Shown one piece after another: positions 49,419-59,875 of a stretch of 64,000 nt of DNA. Source of the DNA: Siphonodentalium dalli. Taxonomy: Eukaryota; Mollusca; Scaphopoda; Gadilida; Siphonodentaliidae. Numbering within the stretch: the stretch's first letter is position 1; each line of letters opens with the position of its first letter. The DNA is taken from positions 200,870,244 to 200,934,243 of the forward strand of contig CP136061.1 in the NCBI GenBank assembly GCA_032622095.1. The letters are read 5' to 3'. A model generated the notes under the pieces. That model was not told where the DNA came from. It saw nothing but the letters and a program-made list of their open reading frames with translations, and did no database searches. The translations under genes and the position numbers were made by a program.

Positions 49419-50481
49419 GAATTCCCCGTACAGCCTGAAAATGGACGATATATATCCTGCGTACCAAAGAGGGTGCGACACCATTGCCTCCACATGTGTC
49501 GGTCTTCTCCTTAGAAATTCTTCCAATGCTGTCGAATTTACTTTTACGGATTAGATTTAACTGCGTTAATTACATTCTTCGGCTTGACAGCTCGGAATGA
49601 ATGTATGCTTGTGTAACTTGTAAATATCTTAAATACCTGTCAGGAAAGCCAGTATGAGAGTATGTAGCTTGTACACAGCCATGGCTGTCTTTCGTTATCA
49701 CAATAAGTTTAAAGTCCTTATAAGAAAACCAATTATTCTCGAAAATTCAGTATTTTAAATATATACATATATATACGCCAGTAAACGAAAACAGGATGTT
49801 GTTATGTTTTGACTGGACACGCGCCCCTGCGTCTAATGATAGCTTTGTGAAAACTGGGTGCATCGAGCCTCGTGTCTGACAAAGAGCAATGAATGGAATG
49901 TATACGGTGTGTAAAATGACGATAATGAACTGAATAGTTTTACTGGAGCGTATTATATGTTACAAGCAACTAATTATATAGAGTTACGCTTCTTGAATTT
50001 GTGTGGGGGACACTCGAGTCAGCATAAAAGAAAATCTGACTGCTGATTGGTTGATTATCATTGAGGGAAAATTACCTAAGCTGGAACAGAAAATCATAGC
50101 CTACGTAAATATGGCTATCATTTTTGTTTAGCTTGCCATAAATAGTCTGATAGGGTTCCCAAGTGGTCTGGGTATTGTTATGCTGCTGGTTTTTGCGCAG
50201 TAAATGGGGTAGTGGGTTGTGGAAATGCATTATTGTTTGAAACAACATACCGAAAAGGGCGTGTTTGCTGTCACCGACTGGTGGATCGGATGACGTTCAA
50301 ATGGAAATTTGACCACTTGAAGTTCCAATAGGCTTAACCCATGGCCGGCGGGACTTAAAGTTAACACTCTCGCCTATGGAATTTTGTTTTGTTTTTTGTA
50401 ACCTATATGCCATCTGTATAGGAGGATGGATAACTCTGGATGGTATGTTGTGTTAATTACTTACGTATATTCACATACCAG
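49419..50481 (+). repeat. Segmental duplication, copy 2, right part
   Basis: It continues the match to copy 1 (about 12216-13235), from 'cagcctgaaaatgga' to 'cacataccag'. The homology ends where copy 1 reads 'gtgtgcg' and this copy 'acatgtg'. Confidence 0.85.
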
Positions 50482-50554
50482 ACATGTGTGTCAGGGAAGT
50501 GGCTACAGGGTCGAGGTGTGGGATAAAAACAAATTCAACAATTGAAAATCTCAT

Positions 50555-51525
50555 GCCTTATATATACCATTAGTTGTAAATCACTGTCTAAGATCGGATG
50601 GCCAAGTCAGTTATTTACCATTAAAATGACCAAATACTCGCGGAATAGTGTATGTAGTTCACTTTTGTGAACTGTTCAGACAATAAACACACTGGTCATC
50701 ATATAAACCACATTTACCACACACTGCGGGCACGTAAACCGGCGCTGCGCGCGTAAGTAAATCGTATACATTGGGCCAAAAACTACCAGATTTCTATATC
50801 AGGGTTAGTTTAATTCGTAACAAATAGTCAATCTAAAAGTTATACCAAACAGTGGACGACGAATGCCTACATGTATATGTTGAGTAATCATTACCGTAAA
50901 CTATTTATGCTGTGACAGTAATTCACAGATATAGCTCATGTATCAGTTTTCGAGAAAGACACAATTTTAGCAGAACGCATTCCAAATTTCATGGAACCTT
51001 TAACTTTCATCCACCAAATGTATCATTGATTGAGAAATTGTGTACATATATATGGAGCTAGTTGTCTGGGACAATCATCCGTTGACATGTTCTGAAAGTA
51101 AGCACCTCACATCTAAACCCAGTAACTTGAATAAATGCGTCTTTCCATGCAAATAAACCGTGCAACGATTTAGTAAACCGCTTCGTGGGCAGCAGTAATG
51201 AATAGTAAACCGCTATGCGGGCTTCAGTACACTCTTAGAAAATACTGTCGGTTTGATTGTCGGATCGTCGTAATCGGACGGTCCCATACCGTTTCATCAG
51301 TTGTACGGTGAATCGCCGTTGTTTTATGTGCCCCCCCCCCCCCCCCTCAAAGTTAAAAATGTGCGTGTTTTCAATTTCATGCCGTCAAAATTCAACAATA
51401 TATTTATCGGCGACCAAATTATATACGGCAGTGACTCCATACAGTATGACTGAATCTCACTCTGCTGATATTTATTATTAATTTTTGTATTCAGTGCAGT
51501 GATTCGGTATTCATTATGTGCAATG
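50555..51525 (+). repeat. Duplicated segment A
   Basis: It is nearly identical to 54033-55005. It covers about 670 bp of unidentified sequence and then the TIR-type end 'cactcttagaaaatactgtc' (from 51228). The two copies differ strikingly at a C run: 16 C at 51331-51346 against 7 C at 54807-54813. Homology breaks exactly where the LINE fragment starts. Confidence 0.9.
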
Positions 51526-52867
51526 TCTATACTGATGTACATGTAATTAGTTGGAACGCCACTGGCCTCACTTCCAGTGCCTCTTATTTGAATGACCTCC
51601 TGAATCACCAAGAATATGATATTGTAGGAATCTCAGAGCATTGGCTTGATCAAGGGAAACTCCATCTTTTGAATGAAATCCACGATAAATACACTAGCTT
51701 TGCAAAATGTGGAAAAACCATCGTCACTAAGACAGGTGGTAGCTACTGTCGTGATGGAGTTGCTTTTCTCATTAATAAGAAACATGTGATCAATACTTCG
51801 GGCATCTCAGTCGATAACGAGCGGATCATTGGGATCCGACTCCGCTTGGGATATGATCAGTTTATCTTCATCCTGCAAGTTTATCTCCCCAAATACCAAT
51901 TATTCAGATGAAGATTATCGTAAGTGCCTCAATGATCTAAATGATCTCATTTACGAGCTATCGCCTCGTGGTATGCTACTTTTAATGGGAGACTTTAATG
52001 CAAACTTACCACGTTCAGGGGTATGCTCTCGCCCTTTGGGCACCGCACAAAATGCTAGAGCACGTCTCCTGAATCAATTTCTATCTAAGCATACCATGTC
52101 ATCGTTGATGTCATCATCTAGCTGCAAAGGTCCCGATGCGTCTTATGTTCCCTATTCAACTGTTGCATCATCCTCACTGATCGACCATATCATTGTCCGA
52201 GAATGTAAAGCAGACCTAATTAAGAATATTGAAATCCTTGATGACAATGCAATTAACACGTCTAACCATCGACCAGTGAAATGTACAGTGAACTTCCCCT
52301 CATGCACGACCGATAACTCTAATCGGTGTCGTAAGTATGTAAATTGGAAGAAAATAGATATAGAAATGTATCAGAATAGAGTTAAAGGGTATATTTCAAG
52401 TCTCAATGTCAAAATAAACTCGGAGAGTGACATTGACTTTCTCTATTCACAGCTTGTGCATACTCTCTTACAATCTGCTACGGACTCATGTCCGAACTTG
52501 AACAATAAGCGAAAATCCAAACCATATTGGTCACGGAATCTAACCGAACTTCACTCAGCCATGCTCGATGTTAGGAAAGCCTGGATTTCGATGGGGAAGC
52601 CCAGCTGCTCATCGAACCACGCTTTTCGAGCTTATCTGGATAAAAAGCGTGAATTTCGCAGAGTGCAACGTTCCACCATTAAAAATTACCTCTCAAATAC
52701 CGCGAGTCGAGTAGAAGCTTATGCTAAAAGTGATCAAAAACGCTTTTGGAAAGCTGTAAACTCCAAAGACAGGTGTTATATCACACCCGGTACGGAAATG
52801 TTATTCAATGGAATCATGTGCAGAGATCCTTCTCATATTGCCCAAGGGTGGAAAAGCTATTTTATTA
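51526..52867 (+). pseudogene. LINE APE endonuclease and linker, no polymerase
   Basis: The fragment begins at 'VYTDVHVISWNATGL' and continues 'YDIVGISEHWLD'. After a one-base frame change near 51890 it gives 'LLLMGDFNANL', 'SSSLIDHIIV' and 'SNHRPVKC'. These are the catalytic Asp/Asn, Asp-His and final His landmarks of APE-type endonucleases. A linker follows to 'QGWKSYF', where the reverse transcriptase would begin, but a TIR element cuts the frame at 52868. The polymerase is absent from the window. The start codon at 51516 lies in the flanking repeat, so the true N-terminus is lost. Confidence 0.85.
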
Positions 52868-54029
52868 GTCCAAGTCTTCTTGTACTAAAACCAGCTAAGA
52901 TATTGGAATGGCGATGCTGGCGTTTAGTCCAAGACCGCCCTATATGCTCGCTTATGACACGGCTTAAGCGTTAGTGACCCGCTCAAATAAAACCACAATT
53001 ATATGAAATAAAATATCACAATTGCGACAATAAACGGATATTTTCCGCAGAAGACATGCTATTTTATCTGAAACCCACATCAGTTGTGAATTTAAAACGG
53101 TAATTTAATGCGAAAAGAGACATTTACCTCAATGTTTACAATTTTTTAAAAGTATGCGAACTCGGTTGACCTCGCGAACTGTGTTCGGCATTTTCCGTTG
53201 AAAATATTCCGTAGATTTTGGACAACAACGCAAATTACGATGAATTCTCCATTGTAATCGTAATTATGTGTGTCAATAAATAAAATAATAAATAGATTAA
53301 TTAAACATTGGAGATATAAATGTAATACACTAAATAAATGAACCTTAAGTTTGAAAAGTCCCACTAAAACGGAAGAACTATATTTCGAAACTGTGTGATT
53401 CGGTTCTCCGATTATTTTATCAACACAGATGTCAAAATGCACACCACACGCATGGCAAGTCAGACACAAGAGATCTAATTTGCTCCAATTTTGACAAGTT
53501 GCTTGCGATAATTGTCAACAAAACTACCGTTCTGATCCTCCATTATGTCATTAAGTTTTTAGTGCGGGAATTGTTCTGAAAGCACATAGAAAACTGGACT
53601 TTCGGGCGATCGGTTTTCGCCATTTTTGTTCGGAAAACCCGCGCTATATATAGGAACGGAAAGTAGAATTCCCAGAACAAACAGCGGATTATGCCGAACT
53701 TATTCGGACCACTTCGGCTTTCGGTTAAAACGTAAACAAACAGAGAAACAAATCGATGTTTGTGGCAATCAACCGGAATATTCTATGTGTAATTTAACAT
53801 TAAAGTTAGATTATTATACACCATTATGACCATTAGATGTAAGCCTTTCCGATGTATATAGCATCATGTATTGATTTGCTAGGTAAATCGAGTAAAATAC
53901 ACCACAAATTCCCGCCACAGATCGTGGGCGTAACTCATGTGGTAGGATTGGTATGCAAGCGGGCTTGGACTAAACGCCAGCATCGCCATCCCAATATCTT
54001 AGCTGGTTTTAGTACAAGAAGACTTGGAC
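52868..54029. mobile_element. 1.16-kb TIR element, TA target
   Basis: The inverted ends start GTCCAAGTCTTCTTGTAC and match over about 73 bp (52868-52940 against 53957-54029). TA flanks each side (52866-52867, 54030-54031). A short relative is at 17392-17492. TA duplication suggests Tc1/mariner or a related group, but the ends do not identify it. No transposase is visible; the interior holds the 'DICVDKIIGEPNH' sequence. Confidence 0.8.
53330..53490 (-). pseudogene. Coding-looking segment shared with 29440-29625
   Basis: The minus-strand frame (53469-53146) opens with 'MCLTCHACGVHFDICVDKII' and continues GEPNHTVSKYSSSVLVGLFK. The similarity to the 29-kb copy covers both the protein frame and its surroundings ('gaaaagtcccacta'). 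I do not recognise the family. Upstream on the same strand are other short open frames with starts (53613, 53547). It could be cargo carried by the element. Confidence 0.4.
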
Positions 54030-54032
54030 TAG

Positions 54033-55200
54033 CCTTTTATATACCATTAGTTGGGAATCACTGTCCAAGATCGGATGGCCAAGTCAGTTATTTACCATTA
54101 AAATGACTAAATACTCGCGGAATAGTGTATGTAGTTCACTTTTGGAACTGTTCAGACAATAAACACACTGGTCATCATATAAACCACATTTACCACACAC
54201 TGCGGGCACGTAAACCGGCGCTGCGCGCGTAAGTAAATCGTATACATCGGGCCAAAAACTACCAGATTTCTATATCAGGGTTAGTTTAATTCGTAACAAA
54301 TAGTCAATCTAAAAGTTATACCAAACAGTGGACGACGAATGCCTACATGTATATGTTGAGTAATCATTACCGTAAACTATTTATGCTGTGACAGTAATTC
54401 ACAGATATAGCTCATGTATCAGTTTTCGAGAAAGACACAATTTTAGCAGAACGCATTCCAAATTTCATGGAACATTTGACTTTCATCCACCAAATGTATC
54501 ATTGATTGAGAAATTGTGTACATATATATGGAGCTAGTTGTCTGGGACAATCATCCGTTGACATGTTCTGAAAGTAAGCACCTCACATCTAAACCCAGTA
54601 ACTTGAATGAATGCGTCTTTCCATGCAAATAAACCGTGCAACGATTTAGTAAACCGCTTCGTGGGCAGCAGTAAAGTTTAGTAAACCGCTATGCGGGCTT
54701 CAGTACACTCTTAGAAAATACTGTCGGTTTGATTGTCGGATCGTCGTAATCGGACGGTCCCATACCGTTTCATCAGTTGTACGGTGAATCGCCGTTGTTT
54801 TATGTGCCCCCCCTCAAAGTTAAAAATGTGCGTGTTTTCAATTTCATGCCGTCAAAATTCAACAATATATTTATCGGCGACCAAATTATATACGGCAGTG
54901 ACTCCATACAGTATGACTGAATCTCACTCTGCTGATATTTATTATTAATTTTTGTATTCAGTGCAGTGATTCGGTATTCATTCTGTGCAATGCACAGCTC
55001 CGTCTTATCTTGCGTCCGTAATACGTTATTTTCATGAGCTGTTACTTTTATCACTCATGAATTTGTTTCTCCGTGTCATCGCCACGCAGAAAACAATTTA
55101 GTTTTAGGAAAATGTGATCTATAAAGTTGTGGACTAATGTTAAAACTGTCTGACTTCGGTTCCCATGTGAACGGACAAGTTCCAAATCTGCGAAAACCGG
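54033..55200 (+). repeat. Duplicated segment A'
   Basis: It repeats 50555-51525 and then continues past the point where copy A is broken, with 'cacagctccgtcttat' onward. That extra part matches the reverse complement of 36170-36400. Confidence 0.9.
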
Positions 55201-57567
55201 CTTAATCGTTGATATTTTCCACTAAATTGTGACAATTGGGTTGTCTTCGATGTGCCATTTCGAGCTGTCGGCTATGACTTGTCTTCATTCGTCTCAATGT
55301 TCATGTTGAAATTGACATTGCTGCAATTCACAGAAGCTTCGATGTCAACCGCTAGTGACAATAATAACAACAACAACAACACTATTAGTATGTTGACAGT
55401 GTTGCCAGTTTTTAACTTTACCATTCAATCCAGTTGACAGTGTTCTGATAGTTTTTAAGCACATACATGTACATCTACATGAGAGGATATACTATATGCA
55501 CCAGAGTAATTCACAAGAACTTCGATGTCTGCAACAACATTAACGGTAAACAATGAACTGATGCCGCGCTGTGACGGATGAACAAAAATCTATACAATTC
55601 CGACCTACGAGTACAACTATTACAATTACATGGACCGATTCATCCCGTGTTCGTCAATTTTCATTGACACGTGTGGATATGAGACATTGTCGTCATTCGT
55701 CATGTTATCGCCCAGTTATTACGACAATTTACGGACCGGGAGTCCATGCAGTATTGGTTGGATGTTTTATCAAACTATCTTTGGCTGACTCACTGAGATG
55801 GATACTAAGTGTTGTTATACTAGTATACACAGTTTGATGTATCACGCTATAAAATATCATCGAAACATGTGGGACTATACACTAATAGAAGAACGTTGTC
55901 ACCAAATCACCAGGCATAGTTATTACAGGCTTTGCTGTTGTCATGCATCCCAACTAGCTGTGATATATTGTCGTGATGTACACATTCACCTGTTAAAACA
56001 AAAACCCTGTTCCCAAGTGAATGGACAGTTTCACGCCTTACATGTTACCAAAAAGTATGAAGTTAAGATGTTTTACTTTTACAGGTACATAAATTTGAGG
56101 TTTAACTGTGATACATGTAGCTTTCTTCCTTTATGTCTTAAAAAGGCATGCCCAAATCATATGTTAGAATGGTCGCAATTAGTATTACTCACAACTGAAG
56201 GACGGGCCTTTCAGCTACTGTTGTATTGCCGTTTTTATATACAGCCATATTTATACATTAGTTAGTGAGAGGCAGATAACAAGTTTGATCCTCTTCAAAT
56301 TTCAAAGTTTCATAAGTATTTTCTGTCACATTATGTATTGAGGATTTTAAATTCAAGAAGACTATGATCGTAATAGAAGAACTACATGTAAGATGTATTT
56401 TTCGGTTACGAATAATACTAATTTCGATCATTCTAAAACATATGAATCGTAATGCCTATCGGGAGATCATATTGTCACCACAGGCTAATTCAACGGTAAA
56501 TTAGCAAATTAAGAGAAAAAATTGGTGGTGACCCATGAACAAATTAATACCATTCATCTAAGTCGCCTGACCATTATTAGTTAGGCCAAAGAAAAAAAGA
56601 TACTATGTATCCGCACATCGACCGACCCTAAAAGTAACCGCCGACCCTAATCTTTTTATTGATAATTTGAGAAAAAGCCGAAAATTTGTTTAAATTTGTT
56701 TTATTTGTTTTACCACCAATGCACATGTATAATGTTCATTAGTGTACAAAATACATGGTTTCTAACATATCCCTGTGTAAAGTGACCATAAAGTGACAGC
56801 TGGATCTCAACAGTTAAAACTCCAGGTGTGGATTCATGGATTGATGGGCATGATTTTGCAATTTTAGTTTCCTGAGAGTAGAGATCAGGCCTGCTTTGAG
56901 CCTTGTTTGGGAACTATCAACAGACATGGTGGGTGTGTATCAGTATATATATATTATACAGGCTACCTCCAGACAATGGGATGTAGTCATTACAATACGA
57001 GTACCGGTGTAATGGTGGTATTATGGGTAAAATTATCATAAAACGTTAGTAACATCAATTTCATACCAAGTAATATAGCCAAAATTATGAAAATGCGGTA
57101 TGTGAATAACAAATCACACACATAAGCATAAACAAAGTTTGATCTTTTATTCAATCTTAATGTATATTTCCACTGTGTTGTTCAAGTAATACTTTCCCCA
57201 CAACATGAGTTGACATTTTATGTCACTTTGATCGAGGTAGTTCAATATTTCTGCAGCTGGATAAAAAATAAAAAAATAAAATAAATACAAAAATAATTCC
57301 CTACCTACCTACCCTAATTTTTTCACACCGTTAGCGGAAACATACTATCTTTTTTTTTTGGCCTTACGGTCTTATATTAATTAAACGGTGTTGAACCGTA
57401 AAAAATACAACGGTCTGACTTACTGGTTACAGTCTGTCAGGTACTTAAACAGTTTTGTACGGTGGAACATGTTACAGCCTGACCGTATGTTTAACGGTCC
57501 AATGTTGGCAGCGATGTTGCGCGGTATGACACCGTTAAAGCGACGGGCATTTTTCCTCTAACAGTGT
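54706..57567. mobile_element. Possible 2.9-kb TIR element
   Basis: The left end 'tacactcttagaaaatactgtc' and right end (reverse complement) 'tacactgttagaggaaaaatg' share a start and a CGGT-rich subterminal region. This suggests one element, with a Harbinger-like MITE inserted inside it. Frames at 55571-55837 and 55798-56265 (155 residues) have no recognisable motif. The two ends could instead belong to separate elements. Confidence 0.4.
56584..57363. mobile_element. Harbinger-like MITE, TTA target
   Basis: Inverted ends begin GGCCAAAGAAAAAAAGATA (left) and GGCCAAAAAAAAAAGATAG (right, reverse complement). TTA lies directly outside each end (56581-56583, 57364-57366). A 3-bp TTA duplication fits the PIF/Harbinger superfamily. 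The interior has the CCGACCCTA phrase and no gene. Confidence 0.8.
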
Positions 57568-58060
57568 AGGTACACCGCGAGCGCCAAATTTCCTGATTTA
57601 AGCTGCGCCACGACGGGCAATTGCCACAAAGAAGGAATTTGACAATTCAGATATCCGCACACAATGTCATATCCCGTTTGAATGATCAGATTGCAATGAT
57701 TCTTTCGGTTGACGTGTCACCGAACAGCGTTGGATAACGAGGTGAGCAACATGGCTCATTCGTGCTCTCTATGCAATTTGGAAGGGGGGTATATAAGATA
57801 GGTTGACAGATACACGAAATATTGATATACCGGCTTCATATATATTCTCTGAAAAACTGTCCATGGTCACAGCAAGTTTCCAGCTGTTTTCAAGTCTTCG
57901 CGCATAAGTGAAACCAATGTTCTTTATTTCCACCATATCAGGAATGGACTGGCAAGGAACGCTCTTTTCAGTTCCACGCCGTCAATTGCTGTTTTTCTTT
58001 GGGACCCATCCAAAGTGTATTTTTATGACTTCAATCCTGTTCAATCCGTCTTTCTGGTAC
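57568..58060. other. Intergenic
   Basis: No open frame or repeat that I recognise. Confidence 0.4.
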
Positions 58061-58067
58061 TGGTAAT

Positions 58068-58405
58068 TCAAATATTTATCGACCTATTTCCATACCGGAA
58101 ACAATTCAAAAGCGAATATTATTTGGTGTATTTTGGAGTGCAAAACACCAAATGGCTTTAAGTAAACGCAATTAATCAACACATCTATGTTCCCTACTTC
58201 TTGTAAGGTGTCTATACATATATTGCCAGCTACATTTGTATAGATACTTTTCATATCTTTTTTTTCTTGTACTGTATTTGTGTTTTATATATACAATGCG
58301 CTATTTAAACTTAAAGCCACTTGGCGTTTACGCCTCAAAATACACCTAATAATATTCGTTTTTGAATGTGTCCATGTATCTAAATAGGTCGATAAATATC
58401 TTTAT
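58068..58405. repeat. Foldback element of about 340 bp
   Basis: The arms 'atttatcgacctattt' / 'gcgaatattatttggtgtat' and their reverse complement (58295-58405) are about 95-110 bp long, with a loop of about 130 bp. Similarity is imperfect but continuous. Confidence 0.8.
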
Positions 58406-58540
58406 TATATGACTGTCGGTATTTTCAATTAATTCCACTATTGTTTTTGGGTTCTACTCCACGTGGATGCGCATGCGCAGATACCTCAAACAAGTACGTG
58501 TTCGATTTGTGTTGATTTAGCTTCTCCAAATAGGCGTTTT

Positions 58541-59629
58541 TATGGGAGGTCAAATTCACATTTAATAATTAATTGCGCTTAAACGCAAATAATTACGCTT
58601 AAGCGCAATGATTGCGCTTAATTAATTGCGCTTAAGCGCAATTCATGGTTATATGTAACTAAACGCCCCTGGTGAATAAATAGGTTTATCCATAACTTAA
58701 CCTTAACTCCTATTGACGTATCGCCTCTTGGTTTCATTGATTTGGATGATTAGGGAGCTAACCCAACTTCTTTATCAAAATGGCTGACTCGCAATAGTAT
58801 CACCTTCTGTTTTAGTTGGAGCGACTCGTTATAGCATTATATTATCTTCGGTATATATTAGTTGGGGTACTTGCAATAGCATTTCTTTCTGTATTAGTCG
58901 GGGCGACTTTGATTTTCTTCAATTTTCGAGTATACAGGCACACCATATGAGGAAAATAATCCCTCGGTGACACCACATTCACACTATATGACCATGGAAC
59001 TACTACAGATTTGTGCAAGAGATGCTGATTTAATAAAAAAAACTAGAGCTCGAGGACTTAAGACACCAAAGCTCCAGGAATGAGACACCAATTTTTTTGG
59101 ACAGGGATGCTGATAATATGAAAATAGGGTTTTTCCCCCTGATTTAAGTCAATAAGTAAACCATATGAGGTAAGCAAGCCATCATGAAGTGACACCACAT
59201 GCATGCTATAGTATACCATAGTAAAGGCCCAAATCTGTGCAAAAATACATTAAAAAACATCATACAAAAAATTACTAGAGTTCTGGGAAAGAGACATCAA
59301 TTCTTTGGATATAGGGATGCTGATAATATGTAATTAGGGATTATCATTATTGAACACATAGTCACAGTTGACTGTTGAGTACTCAGGCTAATTAAAACAG
59401 GTTAAAATTAGCCCAATGCTCCTCTTGTGTTGCTAGGTGATACACCAGGTCATGCCAATAGTTTATGTGTAGGTTAGATAGTAGTGACAATTACGCTAAA
59501 GCGCAATTAATTGCGCTTATGCGCAATTCATTACGCTTAAGCGTAAATGCCCTATTTGTGCTAAATCACAATATGTGGTATTTGCGCTTAAGCGCAATTC
59601 ATTATTAAATGTGAATTTGGCCTCCCATA
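58541..59629. mobile_element. TATGG-ended element with GCGCTTAAGCGC palindromes
   Basis: Its inverted ends, TATGGGAGGTCAAATTCACA and the near-exact reverse complement, extend about 30 bp. Perfect 6-bp CGTTTT copies flank it (58535-58540, 59630-59635). Subterminal blocks at 58565-58645 and 59495-59605 are built from palindromes such as TTGCGCTTAAGCGCAA. The middle contains about three units of the 190-bp repeat also arrayed at 24980-25850. There is no coding capacity. Ends and duplication length resemble the 46420-49418 element. Confidence 0.85.
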
Positions 59630-59875
59630 CGTTTTAGATTCTACACTGCTTACAGGATTGGAAGTACATTATCATATTGACAGTTTAACTCCAACCATAA
59701 GATTTGATAATGATATCCCTGTCACCAGTGATGTCAATACTAGTGCTACACAAGAGAGTGGTATAAACCAGACTTCATATCTTTATCCAATACCAGTTTA
59801 CATGTAGCTAACAATGATTTTGCTAGCAGTAAGACTCACGATAACAGTATATATACTATTGCTTCCCCAAGTTAT

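Noticed and set aside
50555-55005. LTR retrotransposon suggested by long direct repeats
   Set aside because: The repeats lack TG...CA ends. The interior is a LINE endonuclease and a TIR element with no gag, protease, RNase H or integrase signs, and homology extends differently at each copy.
55798-56265. Plus-strand 155-residue frame
   Set aside because: No recognisable motif, unusual Cys/His/Tyr-rich composition, and it lies between element ends; kept only as a note within the possible element.
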